Source: Xylaria sp. FL1777 (taxonomy: Eukaryota > Ascomycota > Sordariomycetes > Xylariales > Xylariaceae). Taken from it: a stretch of DNA of 64,000 nt. A program made the position numbers and the translations under genes. Under the pieces are notes generated by a model. That model had not been told where the DNA came from. It was given only the letters and a program-made list of their open reading frames with translations, and did not search any database. The DNA is taken from NCBI GenBank assembly GCA_022578965.1, contig MU400551.1:124001-188000 (forward strand), in the 5' to 3' direction. Shown piece by piece: positions 46,901-61,000 of the stretch (positions are counted from its first letter, which is position 1; every line of letters begins with the position of its first letter).

Positions 46901-47315
46901 CCAGATCATGCTCCCACTGCGATTCATAGGCTCTTTGAGCATTTACAAGACGTACGAACTGCCAGAACTGGTAGGAAAACCACTCGTCGATCTCCTCGGC
47001 ATGGGATGCTGTGTCGGCGTACTGGAAGTCATATGCAGCAGCTTCTGCTCTAGGAAACTCGGACACAATCCTCCTGAGTTGTGCTAGCGAGAGAGAGTCT
47101 GCAGGCTGGGTATTCGGGACAGCGGGGGGAGCGTGCAGCAGGAACTGGTTTCGCTGGGGTGCGGGCCGCGTGGGAAGGGGATTCGACAGTGTCGTCGACG
47201 TCGCCGTCGGCAGCCCAGGGCCAATGTCAGCAACTCCCGTGTCGGCGATGTCGACGGGGTTCTTAACAGCATCGGGGCCGTCGCCAGCTAGCTTTGGGGG
47301 CCATAGGGAATTCAT
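43915..47315 (-). CDS. ham-2: STRIPAK subunit STRIP1/Far11 homologue (HAM-2/PRO22), 7 exons
   Basis: Scaffold subunit of the striatin-interacting phosphatase and kinase complex, needed in Neurospora and Sordaria for hyphal fusion and fruiting-body formation. Exons are 47315-46585, 46532-46390, 46338-46238, 46186-45317, 45264-44961, 44911-44782 and 44731-43915, giving 1031 aa. All six introns are only 49-52 nt. Splicing restores family text at each junction, e.g. ILLVFGGTEE after HVQALLMLWK, EEFYKASLPQLQSLVIVLMK, and LKISHVLKFEYLTQLLLDSN. The N1221 domain covers roughly the first 420 aa and the DUF3402 region the C-terminal half (FKNQVPYCGRKWRQSNMRVI). A disordered acidic/RRRR insert precedes the last helical block. 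Intron 2 is a multiple of three with no stop, so retention would insert 17 residues. Confidence 0.94.
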
Positions 47316-48231
47316 GTTGCCTCACGATCCAGGGCTAAAGGCGGAAATCTGTCTAAAAGCACACTCATAGTGAAGGGAAGGGCATTGCCATAGACATATA
47401 GCCTCGAAGAGATGGGATAGCTGAGAAACGCCAGAGATGGGCGCAAGCAAAACTGTGATGAACGGTAGATGCTGAAGACTTATCGTGACGAAGTGGGATG
47501 TAGTGGGAACCTACATAGGGAAGTACATAGCAGCTCTTCTGTAAGGTAGGTAGGTAGGTATCATTACCCGATTAAGGTAAGAGCTCCTTATCTACGATAC
47601 TACAGTATGTAAGTGGGGATCCCGTTGGAACCTCCAGCCTCACGCTTTGAATTAAGCCACTCTGTTACATGGATTGTACACTGTTGTGATGACTTGTGCC
47701 ACACAGTACCTATGATAGAACTTAACTTCTAAGAATCATGTATCAAGACAACACTACGAATGTATGCATGCTCTTTAGGTTTTAAAGGACGGCTTGAGCG
47801 GCTAATTTATCCTTAGCAGCGAAGGCTCTATCTGAAGTATTTACATAGCAAGAGTAAAAGCTGGGCTGCTGTCTCTGATATACCGGACCAAGATTGAAAA
47901 GTAGTTTTCTCCAGAATGTAGTCAGAGACAGGGTTTGGCCCAGCCGCACGATAATCAGATCAGATATATAAACCGTTTATATACATGTGCTACCTAGGTA
48001 GTCGGTTTCCGTAAGCACTCTCATGAGTCTCATCCAATGAAGGACACAGAAAGGGTAATTCGGGAGATCGATATCATCATATCAATCAACAGGACCAAGT
48101 CCAATTGCACGATAGGAAATAACGCAAGTAAATATAGCTGATCGTAAATTTGGTATGCACTGAGTCAAGCTGACTAACTTATTATCACACATTGATCTCC
48201 TAGACCGATGCTGTAGGTCATTGGCAGATCG
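47316..48231. other. Promoter of the STRIPAK gene and 3' flank of dolichyldiphosphatase
   Basis: 916 nt. A short ggtaggtaggtaggta run lies near 47547-47560. No other feature was recognised. Confidence 0.5.
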
Positions 48232-49027
48232 TCATCTTCTTTTCTTATCCCGCGCTTTCGACGCAGCCATCCTATCATCCCATTTCTCCCAGCCAGCTTG
48301 GCATAGATCCTCTTCCACGACGAGGTCCCTGACCCTCAGCCATTTCGCTATAGGTGTCTCCACTACCCAAGTTACCAACCCAATCCGACGCAAGATGCTT
48401 GTTACGACGAACCAGGTGATGGCGATTGCCGACCCAGCGGAGCATCCCACTAGCACTTGTTTCTCGGTATGGTAGTTCAGATATAACCGGCTCCAGGCCA
48501 CCGTGAGTGCCCCAAGAAGGCCGGCCGCACTCCAAAACGCACGCTCCAGCATCGTCATTGGGTTGTGGTTTCTCTTCCTACGTTCTGGTCCCGGTGGTTG
48601 GTGTCGAAATAATAGGAAGAGGGCCATGGAGACGGCGAAGAATGTGACAAATTGCGCATGGCTGCTGGGCATACCGTACCCCTTCCCATTCATGCGCGGC
48701 GGGCGCTCCTCTTTGATGAGCCGTTTGAGCGCAAAGTTAAGAACCTCACATGCGAACTGGCCCGCGCCTAGAAGTACTATCTCTATCTCGCGTGTCGACC
48801 AGATCAATGTGACGTACATGACGCAAAGAGCTTGCGGGACGAGGGCAAGCCAGGCGCATAGATACGAGATTCGATCGGTAGGGTCCTGCAAATGAAAACA
48901 GACGAAGTCAGGTAAAGGTCGGTCCTTGTATCCGGACGGAACATATGACCGTCATTGAGGTATGCGTACTTACATAGTGAACATGGGTCAGCGAAAACGA
49001 CGTTAGAGATACGATATCTTCCGACAT
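48232..49027 (-). CDS. cax4: Dolichyldiphosphatase (Cax4/Cwh8, DOLPP1), 2 exons
   Basis: ER membrane enzyme that hydrolyses dolichyl pyrophosphate on the lumenal side so the carrier can be reused in N-glycosylation. Exons are 49027-48974 and 48885-48232, giving 235 aa. The first exon encodes MSEDIVSLTSFSLTHVHY and splices in phase 0 to DPTDRISYLCAWLALVPQ. The PAP2-type active-site motifs are KRLIKEERP (72-80), PSSH (91-94) and SRLYLNYH (150-157), followed by TEKQ, which matches the YHTxxQ form of this subfamily. Four or more hydrophobic helices surround them. It is divergent from the RBR ligase gene across 0.8 kb. Confidence 0.93.
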
Positions 49028-49836
49028 AGTGACTCGTGTAAATGCCGATAGCTAGCCTTGTGTTGTTTGGTTCATGAATGCATCATTGATGGAGGGCGAG
49101 AGAAGGCTGAAAAAAGGAGGTGAGACTCATGTAAAGCGACACTATGGCGAGGAATGCCACAATTGCTGATTCATGGGTTCTATGTGGTTATGCTACCTTA
49201 AGGACCTGCCTCGAAGAAAACCTGATATGTGGTTTCTTAGACGGATCGGATTTATTAAACAAACAATTCTAACACGGCGGAGTTTCGTCATTGTAACTAG
49301 ATGACAGCTGACAAGTCAATCTCGACAGTTGGCTAAAGTGGCGTGAATGTATAACCGGTAGAGCCGGTTTTCAGCCACCGAGGATTGCCCCTCAGCGGAA
49401 GCAGACCCTAGGTAAGTACCTACCCATGTATTATCGCTCGCCATCAAACGCCACAATTCCACTTAGTTAGCCATCAACTTATTGCCTTGGCCGGATGACT
49501 GACTTCGGTAACTCTCTTAGAAATTATTTTAATCCCGTGAAGCGGTTTGTTTTATCATCATTGTCAAATCATTTTCATTACCATTGTTAATTTCGCGTAG
49601 TTAGAGCTCCTCGTTCCACAGGCTCTTTCAACGGTACTATGATATTGTGCTGAATCTTTCAAGGGCACACAAGCTTTCATCGAACCAGCACATGTCGATA
49701 AAGTAACTGACTTTCGGGAACAAAAATCGGAATCCTTACCGTCTATTCATAAGAAGGATATCCAGCCTTACGTGCAACTTGGGCATATTTTAGACATGCG
49801 CACTATTACCCTTCTTCGTTTGTGTACTCTCTCATC
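49028..49836. promoter_or_regulatory. Shared divergent promoter region
   Basis: 809 nt separate the ATG codons of dolichyldiphosphatase and the RBR ligase, so both promoters must lie here. An inverted arrangement accggtagagccggt occurs at about 49354-49368. No known regulator site can be assigned. Confidence 0.5.
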
Positions 49837-52005
49837 ATGGACGGGGACCCTCGTGATGTTGAGCTTTCAACAATAACAGCTATATATCCCGAGCTTCAAC
49901 TCGACGAAAATGACCCTCACAAGTTGTCCATCGAGCTTCCCGTGAGCTTATTAAAGCCACTCACGGTCCTCTTTCCAGCGGTGACGGCGGCAGCGCCTCC
50001 TCTTCCGCCGACACAGACAGCAACTTTGGCGACCCCGGTGGTCGCGGAAGGAGATTCACATGCTCTATCAAATCTGCCTGCTTTGCAGGTTAATATTACC
50101 CTGCCTGAAGGATATCCTCAGCATAACCCACCAAATATCTCAATATCAACCACGCCTCCATGGTTATCTAACAGCATACTAAGAAAGCTCGAGACGGAAG
50201 TCATCAGGCTGTGGGAAGATATTGGTCGTGATCAAGTCATTTTTGCCTACATCGATAATCTTCAACGAAGCAGTGAAGATGTGTTTGGCTTGATCGATAG
50301 CGAGGGAGCCCTCGAGGTTACCCCGGACCACAAAATCGCTCTACTAGATTATGATATAAACGCCAAACGCAAAGCTTTTGAGAAGGAAACCTTCGAATGT
50401 GGAATTTGTTTAGGTGAGGTTGAATTACCCGCTTTCCTCAATGAAATAATTTTTGCTAATAAAGTCATATAGATCCTAAAAAAGGCAGTGTCTGCCATAA
50501 AATGGTAGATTGTGAACATGTATTCTGCATACAATGTTTGCAAGACTTTTATAATAATGCTATTACGGAAGGTGACGTCGCTGCAGTCACATGCCTCGCG
50601 CCCAATTGTGCAAGGGAGCGTGAGAAGAACGCCACGGCTGAATCATCTCTGAAGACACGGAAACTAAAAACTTTTATCAGCCCTAGTGAGCTCTTGCAAA
50701 TACCCCTTGAGCAAGATATGGTCAAACGCTACGTCATGCTCAAGCATAAAACTAAACTCGAATCGGACAAGAACACGGTCTATTGTCCCCGTTCGTGGTG
50801 TCAGGGTGCAGCCCGATCAAGAAGACATAAGAAACCAGAGGGTTTCGAATTGGTTGACTCGGACGAAGAAGATGATGAAGACATGGGGCTCCTAGCTATT
50901 TGCGAAGATTGTGGGTTTGCTTTCTGCAGTCGTTGTGCCCAGGGTTGGCACGGGGAATTTAACTACTGCCTTCCAAAGGAGAGAAAGGACGCGATTACAG
51001 AAGAGGAGAAGGCTTCCCTCGAGTATCTCAAATTACATTCGACTCCTTGCCCTACATGTGCGGCACCTTGTCAGAAGTCGCATGGCTGCAATCACATGCG
51101 ATGCTTTAGGTGTCAGACTCATTTCTGTTACTTGTGCTCGGCATGGTTAGACCCTTCAAACCCATATAAGCATTTTAACACTCAACCTTCGGGTGAGCAA
51201 AACAGTTGCTATATGAGGCTTTGGGAGCTAGAAGGCGGAGATGGGGATGACGTTGGTATTGGGTATGAAGGCGGTGATGCCATGCGGAATGCCCACATTG
51301 CTGCAGGCCAATATGGCGAGCACCTCGAAATTGTTCAGCCTCGCGTTGCACATCAGGGTCCAGGAGGACCTAGGAATGAAGCAGCCCAGCCCGCCCCTGT
51401 GCCTCAGCCCGACCAGGAAGCCGCCCAGCCTCAACTACCTCGCCCCGAAAGAAGGGCTGCTGTCGCCCGGGAAGGTCCCCTCGTTCTTCGAATCGAGGGC
51501 GATGCTCCTGTAGTACGAGACAGAGGAGAAGCTGGCCCTCGTGAAGCTGCCATTGCAAATCCTCGAGCACCACCTATTGCAAACCCGAGAGACCTCAGAG
51601 CTAACGCAGGTCATCGAGGTGGCCGTGGCGGAGGTAACAGACAAGGCCGGGGCGGTACCGGGGCTAACAGAAATCGAGGCCAGGGAGCCGTTCGTCGTCC
51701 TAATAACAACGGCGCCCGCATTCGCCAGGCTCAGCCGGCACCGCCGGTCGGCCGCAACGACCCGCAAAACCCAGTTCTGAACCCCCAGCGTGAGTAACTC
51801 TCGGAATCATTTCTTTGTTCAAGTGACTTTCCGAATGTAAAAGTTTCTTTTTGAAGATTCTCGCAGTTTTAAAACTCACAAATTACGCTCAAAATGGTGA
51901 TTACTGACCCCGAAACTTACAGAGGAGGCTTGGATCAGACACTTTGTGCAGCTGGCACTTAATGACGAAGAACATCTCGTCGATGGGGATAGCGATGACG
52001 AGTAA
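49837..52005 (+). CDS. RWD-RBR E3 ubiquitin ligase (RNF14/Itt1-type) with RG-rich tail, 3 exons
   Basis: Exons are 49837-50413, 50473-51789 and 51923-52005, giving 658 aa. The RWD domain occupies about 1-150 (ELSTITAIYPELQL, LPEGYPQHNPPNISI). RING1 starts at C188-G-I-C191 and is completed by splicing into CEHVFCIQC. The IBR follows (YCPRSWC, CEDCGFAFCSRC). RING2 begins CPTC at 385, with the presumed catalytic C398 in SHGCNHMRC. RBR enzymes take ubiquitin onto this Cys before passing it on. The order RWD-RBR is that of RNF14 and yeast Itt1, linked to stalled-ribosome and termination-factor control through Gcn1. Unusual is the Pro/Ala then RG/RGG-rich tail (about 573-600) before a short acidic end. 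The first in-frame ATG was chosen as the start. Confidence 0.93.
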
Positions 52006-55000
52006 TACATAGCTGCGTAATTAAGTAACTAATGAATGAATGATGTCGAACGTGACATAATCTTTTGTGCTTCTCGGCGCTACCAATCAGAAGGGATGAA
52101 AAAGGCACAGCGCAATCAGTTCTCAAAAGTTGTATTTACAATAGACAAAGACGGCAAATGTCTGCACCATGCATTGATATATTAGTCTTATAGCCTCTGT
52201 AGTTACTAAACGCAGTTGTTTAATGCTCTAGCCTTCATTTACATGTTGTGTCTGTCTATAACTTCGTATCATAAATGCTTAGAGTCTAGCCGCGACACGT
52301 CGCACGAAAGCAGCACAAGAAGAACTTACTCAGAATTTGGGCGCGTAAGACGAAACTGACTTGTCAATGATATGAGCGAGTAGCAGATAATGTCGCAATC
52401 AACGGCGGCTTCCGGCAGTTGACGCGAATGGCAAATTTGCATGTGTCACCAATATAGCGGATCATCCTTTTATTTCTTCCCTTCCTGCATTCGATTCGTG
52501 CCACGGGCAGGCAGACAGAGATATGCCCACCGGTACATGCCGCTGGGGGTAGTGATTACACTATCCCCTTTACCCCTATCCCCCTAAATTTATAATTCTG
52601 GATTTTTTTTGGATTTTACTTACTGCGCTCTCGCGCTTATATTGGGCCTTGGTACCTATTTATGTTGCATTTAATTTCAAGTCTGCAAATAAAACGGCCT
52701 TATCTGGGAACATGGGGCAATAATCATTTTACTGATACTGCAATAGAGAGGATTCTGGGCGTTACTATCGTATTACTCACTCATTACTAGTTGAGATAGG
52801 AGAGAGAAAAAAATAGGAAAAACTTCACTCACACCCGCATGTTTACGCTTCAGGGTGACATCTTCTGCCTGCCCCGGAAAAGGGGTATTACTCAGGGGAA
52901 AGGACAACGCAAGCCAAGATCGATTTACAGGATAGTTGCGTTTCATTTCAGCTCCAATCCCCTATCATGTAGGTTGACTATTAACATGGTAAGTGAAATA
53001 TTTTCGTCAGGAATATACTCACCGAAGCGCGTTCTGGCTCCTATCGTCTTCGTACCGAAGGCCTGTCTATTCTTGAACCAGCAGCTACCAGCTCGTAGAA
53101 GGTTTAGGCGAGCCCGACTATGAGACAGTAAGACCACGGAAACATCTTAGAGGAAATGTACTGTCCGCCTGAAATAGTCTAGGCAAATGGCTAGCAAGTC
53201 ATGGTCGTATACATAATCCGATTCAGCTGGATGACGAGATGATCCTCGTTTATTGCTGCCCTCAAAATCTCCAAGCTCACATCGAGGACACCGTCTGCAA
53301 CTCTTCGAGATCTGCAGGGGCTATCTTACGGCTTATTTTCTCCCTCCTTCTCTCTCCCTCTCTCCGTTACGCCTTACCACCACCACGGATTTCTCTCGCG
53401 GCTTACTTACCCACGGGGCAAGGTTAAGCCATCTCGATATCGCGCCAGAAGGAAGAGAAACCCGAGCGTTTGGCAGTTGGCCAGACCTATCGCTATGCGG
53501 ATCCGTTGGAGCACTAGCAGTGGGAGGTTACAACCAGAGGCCAAAAGGAGAGAGATGAGAGTTACAGATGATGAAGGTTTTTCGGGACCGCTTGCAGTAG
53601 CAAAAGCCATGGCTGTGTCCCTATTGGTGCGCTCTACGCTGCGGGCCAATGCACGTTATCATCAATCTCCCTGTCTCTCGTTGCTGGCCTTGTCCTGCTC
53701 GTGTACCTACTGCAACCTACTGCGACCCGGTGCGTATCATGAAGTTTACCGTACCTTACTTTAGCGGAAGCGAGTCGCGTAGTAATATTCATAGCACTGA
53801 AATAAACTCGGCCACTTTTATACAGTGCTGGGTAATGAGCGGCGGCGGTGGGGTAGCACTCATCCAGCGAATCCACAGAAGATCAGAGCCTTTGCGGTCT
53901 AAGTACGGGTTCTGGAATTAACATTGTAGATAGAAATCCCGTACGCGCGACCGAGAAAACCCTCGACAGGAGCCACCACCGTTGGCTCCCACGGCAAGGC
54001 TATAATGGGGCTCCGAATGCGCCGGCGGATACAGTAAAAACTCAAGATTCTCATCGCATGCCAGCTATGTATCTCTGATGCGCTCAGCCTGCCGCCAGCA
54101 GCCTGCCTGCCTGCCCCAACCCATGATTATTATTTCGTCGTCGCCGGGTTCGTTTACTGAATGAAGAAGGACGGGCATGGAGGATTCAGCTTCAAAAAAG
54201 CTAATGCTCCCTATCCAAGACGTCGGAGCAATGTGTCATCTAAAGCAATGTAACGGGTTCAAAGGCGAGCAAGCCAGCCAGCCAGCCAGCACCGAGGTGA
54301 GTGTAGTGACGAACGGATGGGACATGTCTGAAGAACACTACATGGACGTTTGCACGTGGATGAAAACAGACATATCTTCGGATTGCAACGGCAGCGGTGG
54401 TAGTACTACAACAGCAACAACGTCACTTGGTGTTGCCGGGCCTGAGCTTTGACACTCGAAATGGGACATGATGTGCAGTTTCTGGTGAGCGAATGCCGAC
54501 TGGGGGGGTGTGCAAATATGTGCCGTGATCCTACTGTACATCTATCTATTTCTGTCCTAGGGCAAAGACGCAACTGGCGGGTTCGACAGGGGTTTCGACT
54601 CGGCCATCCATCCAACACCTGCGGCTTGCTGACGAGAGCGGCGTTGGAGGGCTAGATAGAGCATGCGCGGTCCTTTTCTATTCTGTCTTAGTCTCCTCCC
54701 TCTCCGGCCTATTTGGTCCTCCCGCCCTGCATGCGACTTTTATTCGTCGCAATCGTCGTCTCTCTGCGCTGACGGACAGCTGGTCTCCTGCACGACATTC
54801 TTGGGAATATCTAAACAGGGGGGGCGAGCTTTGCTGACTACCTGCTCTATGTCGCAGCGTCTCTCAGCAAACCCAGCCGTAAGCTTTCTATTTTTTTTTT
54901 CTTCTTCTGCATATGCTCACGGTTGGAGATGCGCACTACGCGTGGGAGTGTGTGCGGATGGCTTGCGGGGATTGGTCGGGATAATATATCCGGCCTGCAT

Positions 55001-58000
55001 TCGGCCCTTCCAGGCTAAAACGACGATGCAGGATGGCAAGTCTGTGGTCTACGTAGGTATTGTCCAAAAGCTTTTTTCTCTGTTCGGCAGGCTGGTCACG
55101 TCAGGCTTAATGTGTTTGTGAGCCAATATTGACCAATACGCGGTTCGTGGGGGCCGAATAAACGCCCTGTGTCTTTTCTTGGATGCTCAGCTGTGTAAAG
55201 CCGACCATGGCTCGCCTGGTTGCGAGCGCAGCAACTCTGATGTGCAACCGAGTCTTCCACATTTGGGCACTGTTGTCGCCTTTCTCCGGGACTGTTTTAA
55301 TTCTTCCGTAATTCGCAGTCTCGAACTTCGTAGACTACACTACATACTCGGGTGGTAGTCTAGCAAGTCTGATTTGTCTTGTACTACCAAGTATTCCTTC
55401 GACGCTTTCGCACTCACGCAGGCCGTGGTAAGTAATTCGCCTGTTCTGGGTATGCGCCTGTCGTAAGTCTCCAATATGCATGTGCGACATTGGCCTCCTA
55501 GGACGGGAATCTCCGCGCGTGGCGCTGGGTCACCAGGTAGTGTCTGTATGTGAGAGTCGACACATCGATGGGTAGTACGTTACAATACGAGCTTCTGGAA
55601 CACCGGATAAACGAATCGAAGCGCTGGATAAAGTACTGTCTCTTCGAGCTAGCCTGAGCGAGGCGATAAGGGAGTATTCCAATCCACAGACACGGGAAAA
55701 GAATCTGGGGTTGGATTACAACCTTCGCCTCCTAGAGGGTAAGGCTGCGTCCACTGCTACCTAGGGAGGTAATGAACGATCTACCCGCTATTACTACTAC
55801 AGCATATAGATCGCTTACGGCTTGTTTCTTTACTTAGAAGCGGGACAGCGAGTTAGTTGGCTAGGTAAGTGGCTAAGTCGCCTTGAGCAGCTCTCATCCG
55901 CTCGAGCCAAGGTGCGCATGTGAGGGAATAGATGAAGACGCCTCCACTCGATATCGCCTCCTGCTGCCTCGGTGGTGATCAGTTGTGAAACAAGAGCGCT
56001 CCCACCGCCCTTTCCGGAAAGTCGCCCTCGCCATTGCGGGTAGACATTGGCCGCGACCAGAAAGGATTATCATGAATCCTATCTTCCTCCATAACCTTAT
56101 GCGCTTCGGGAGCACCCTTCTTTCGTCAACGTGATCTGCCGTGATGGAGGGTACGGAGGGGCGAAGGGGCCCCGAAGGGGGGGTCTGCTGTCCATCCCGG
56201 GCCATTAAAAACGGCATTATACATGGACAGAGATATCGGTTTAACTGCCTTCTTAACTAGGCGTTGGGCATTCGAGAGACAAGAAATAATGTCGGGGCGT
56301 GAGTGGCCAATTTCATTGATGGGCTTTGGGTCTATTCTCAATAGATTGTAAGCTAGTTATGTGTTACTGTAATGTGCAGTGTAAATACCGTAATACAGTA
56401 AAGTAGGTATCTCCAACAAAGACTTTCTCCTCTTTATTACCGGTAACGTATGGCTCAGGCAACGCGAGAATTGTGTTACCTTTTCCCTCTACTACTTACT
56501 TACTCATGTATGACAGGATCTTGTCGACGCTTGAGGCTAGGCGATATTTGGTTATCGCTATTCACATTTCCTCTCGATCTCCCACAACTTGCAAGGCTCT
56601 CGGCTCCAGTACCTATACCATCGTATCTTTGGGTAGGCATCACGGGAATGAGACAAGGCCCTGGTGACTTACGAAAAGTACCATACAGGGAGTACATTCA
56701 GATTCCTCGTCTAAGGTTTAGTTGAAAGGGGGCCCCCAGCTAGGTGACATGCATGGCCCCGTGTCGGCTCATCCTCCCATGGGCTACTTCTTAGGCCCCC
56801 TGATCTAGCATTGGATTATGGTCTGACTTGCAAGCGCTAGTAAATCGTATAGGTATCTGTACTCCAGGTATACTTTTGCTTGTGCAGCGCAATGCTGCGC
56901 TTGAGAGCTGTCAGGCACAACTTACCAACGTGCTAAAGTATCATCAACGGCGCCTAATGAAAGGAGCTGTCGCTAACTTGTACCACTGTACGGATGGTAT
57001 GTATCATCCCGAGCAAGGCTTGGAGCTAGTAAATGCTATGTAGCAACTAATACTGACTTGTTAGGTGGTTACCTTAACTTGAGATCCCTAACCTGGTGTA
57101 GATATTCACAATACCTAACGCATGATGTCGACATGTGCCTGGGGAAGTGCTGGTTCCCTTGAAATTCCACCTTACATGATGATGAAGCCAGGCACTGCAA
57201 TGCAATTCTAAGCAATTCTAGAGCGCGGGGCGACAACCCCTTACACAGCCCTCAGCGCATCTTCTAATTCTGGACAACAGGTCATAATCGGCATTTCAAA
57301 AGGCGGGAAAAGTCCATGTCTTTACGCCTGGTGTATCGCATACGCATATACGTTCCGGGTCCCTTTCGTGGATCCTTTTGCACCAGATCTTGGATCACCG
57401 CGCGGTCTCCTGTTGAATCCGTGAGGATTCCGTCTCTGCTGGGGGAATGCATGCTACCACCATACCCTGCATGGGCTAGCAACTTCGGTAGAGCAGCCAA
57501 GACTAATAGATAGCCTGCGCAACCCCTTATCAACACGGACTGATGGAACCAATTGCACTTCATCCGAGCAGTAACCCGAGCAAAGACATCGTCGTTCCTC
57601 GTTCCTCGTACAGCAGCCCCGCCGCATCGAGCGAGCTCGAGTCTGCCTAACCTAAACTGGGTGGTATGGTATACCTCGAGTTGCGTCATCCTAGTTGCGG
57701 TTTCTTACTAAATGTACGGCCCCATCTGCGTACACTACTACGACTACTACTACCTACAGTGTAGTGTACGCATAGAGTAATGTACCTGGTCAGAGCCTAC
57801 TGCGCAGTGGGCCGTTTACGGCTATTAGTATGTGTTAATACGGCGTGAATAAGGAAAGAGATCGCCTGGTGCCTCGAGGCGGCACAGACGGTGATGTACA
57901 GAAAATGGCGCGTCATCGTCCGCCCTGATTCGATAAAATCCCCTGTCTATTTCGCAAACATCCTGAACTATGCTGGCCAGAACCAATGACAATTAATTTG

Positions 58001-61000
58001 CGAGACTCCATTAGCTAGGGGCTTAACCTCTGCGAGGCTTGGCACATGTATGCCGATGTTGCTAACAAGGTTAGTATAGGAGGAACAAGCATCGCTAGAT
58101 CGAACTAAGCAGGCAACGGAGTCATTGATCTTCGTTGAGATGGGCCCCACAAGTCGGCCGACATTGCTTGAAACAGGACAATACATGAGGGGGGTATGCA
58201 GGTGCTGGATAGATCTTTCGCTGCTTCATGGAATGTCTAATTATAAGTCGAGTAGGTAGTTACGTTACCACTCACGAGTGTATGCGGAACGGCTTCGGTA
58301 CGAAAACAAGGCATGGACAGGTTGAAGCAATCATGAACAAGATGACAAAAGAGTTATGCGCGCGTAGAACAACCCAGTCCAGCCCATCACAGATCACAGA
58401 CACGAAGGCCAACACAGACCATCCGGTAGATCGGCTAAGACAAGGCTGCGCAAGGACAGTTTCGTCACGTCCGCGATCAGTAATACAAGTCAACCGAAAT
58501 GCGTCGCCGCCAATCGATGGCCAAAGCAGCTTGACAACCCTTCTGCTGAGCCCCCGTACTTATTTGTAGTTAGTATGTTGGCCAATTAATCAGCCGCGGC
58601 CTCGAAGTATAGTGTTGCTGCTCCACAGGTCCTATGAGTCTCGTTACTCATGAGGATCCTCAGATCATACCCAACCATCGACAGCAGTTCCAGCGAATCT
58701 GCTCGATATTTCGTGTTTTGGCAGAGCCTTGCGTGACAGACAAGAAAACTGGCGGGCTAGAACGGCAAGATCCTTCAGCTCCCGCATATTAGCGTCTCCA
58801 ATGTAGCGCGGCGCAGGCACGCGATCCTTGTTCCTGGATTTGAGGTTACGTTCTCGCGTCTAGTGCCCACTGTCTTGATCTCGGAAAGCCATCCGTTTCC
58901 GAGCGCCTGTTAATGATTTCAGTTTGAGACTGTATCAGAAGAGCAAGTTGGATTACATTAGAACTCCATGACTCGTAACATCATAGCAGGCAAGGAAGGC
59001 CAAGCCTCGAACTTCGCGAAAGTTTCGTCACAGGGATTGACCACCTCGTCTATGGGCTTTGCATATACTGATCAGCAGATATAGGTTTCCCTATTATACA
59101 TACGCATAGTAACACTGCCTATTTCTACCTGGTGTGGTAGTGTATAGAGGTCAGAGTGAAATTTACGGCCTATAGCCATCTCTCCAATATGCCCAAAAAG
59201 TAATAATATGTTGAACTAGGTAGTTGCTCCGTGGCCGCCAGGGCGAATCGGGATACGGATCCCGCTACTATCCCAGGCAAATACCGGATATGGGAACAGA
59301 CCCAATAATACCAAAGAGTTTCTCATGATTGCACGAGCCCTGCCTGCATTCTGGAGCCTGGCTCCATGTATATAATATCGCTCACCAGTATGAAGGCCCC
59401 CGTGGGCTTTGACCTACAATGTATCTTTTGTGATGAGAAGCGCATGCTGGTACCCACCCGGGCCATCATGGGTTTCGATCTCGCTAGGGAGCAAGATTCA
59501 AAGTAATTTGCCCATGCAGCTGTGAATTTCAGGAACAATATACCTACATGGTAGTGTGCTGCAGGACCAAGCCTCCCAACAGGTACCGCCTAATATAGAG
59601 AGTCTATAGCGACAAGAGGCTTGAGGTAACCAAGCCATGTGGCCTTTTCATGGTCTCGGAAGAGGGACTCTCTCTTGTACGCAAACTTCCTGACTCTCGG
59701 TATGTTTAAGACAGGGCGACATGCAGCGAAGGTCTCGTCCCCGGCCTTCGCGACGTAGGGACGGTTTTCTTTTTTGTCTCTCTTCCATTGACGTTGAAAC
59801 TGCCGTTGGTGCCGTGCAACAACACTTGACACGCCACAGGTCCGGAAACAAAACGGTGTCACGGTAATGTGGAGATGAAAGGCGCAGGAAACTGTACGTA
59901 TAGTGCCGAGACTCGAAGGCCTGTGCTGCCATGCCATGTATGTAGTCATACGCAGTACTTCCCATTCATCCAATTCATGTCCCCATCTAGATCCTCGGTT
60001 GTGCATCACTAGACTGGTGTAACTGCCTACCAGTACGTCCAGAGAGATTGGGGGTGGTCTCATCAGACCAGCCAGAAGCCACATTTAATATATTTCGCTA
60101 CATAACCTACCTATTGACCACCTAGGCTTCTATTTTAGTACGAGCTCTACGCAGTAGGTGTTTATTTAGACCACGCAGCACATTGTTGCGGGCCTCTGAC
60201 AGACGGATGCGTGCCTGTGTTGCGAGGGTAGATATTAACAACACCTGGCGGAGGAAGCCCTGGACGCAACAGGCCTTTCTCGAGTCTCGAGTCTACGCCT
60301 CCGCCTCCGTATATGACTCGAGTGCCATGGCGTTTGCAACAAACAGTGAAGTAAGGGCCAAGGAGACGAGACGAGTCATCAGATAGCGCTCTAGGCACGC
60401 TATACCCATTGTCATGAAGACCATCCACGCGTACTTACTGTAGATACCGTGTACTTACGCATTGGCTGCTTGATAAGCCACCAGACTGGGCTTCTTTTCT
60501 GCAAGTTATTCATTAGTACCGACAGAAAAAAGTGGACGCTATTCAAAAGAAGCCAGGTGAATATTGGTTCGTTTTTTTCTTGTCACAATTTTTTCTTCCA
60601 ATCAGACACGGTAGCCTATTGGGAGTCTATGACAAGAAACGGCTCTGCCAGCGCGGCTGGTGCGCCGACGGGCTCGCCCACCACCGTCAAGGCCAAGGCC
60701 AAGACCAGGAAGAGACGCGGCGCAATGCCTGCCTGCCTACCTGCCTGTCTGTCTGCCTCTTCCCCCCCCCTCCCCCTCCACTGCGGTACGTATAGCATGT
60801 ATACGCGCATCCCATCAAGCCCGGCGGCTCCTCTAGGAAAAACTGCGAACCTGTGGCTACTGCTGTATCACCCTCCACCAGAGTTTACATGGCCCTGGAT
60901 GGCTCTCCGAGATGGGTATGCCAGGGTCGTCCAAGCAGCCGAGTGGATCTGCCCGCTCCTAACGCTGGTCCTAATCGGGAATGTGGTGAATCAGAAAAAT

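Noticed and set aside
54663..55121. 152-codon plus-strand frame with a hydrophobic start
   Set aside because: The apparent signal peptide comes from CT-rich sequence, and a T-run encodes the FLFFF stretch. No splice sites extend it.
59590..60084. 164-codon minus-strand frame
   Set aside because: No recognisable domain and an overlapping frame of 105 codons on the same strand. Not distinguishable from chance.
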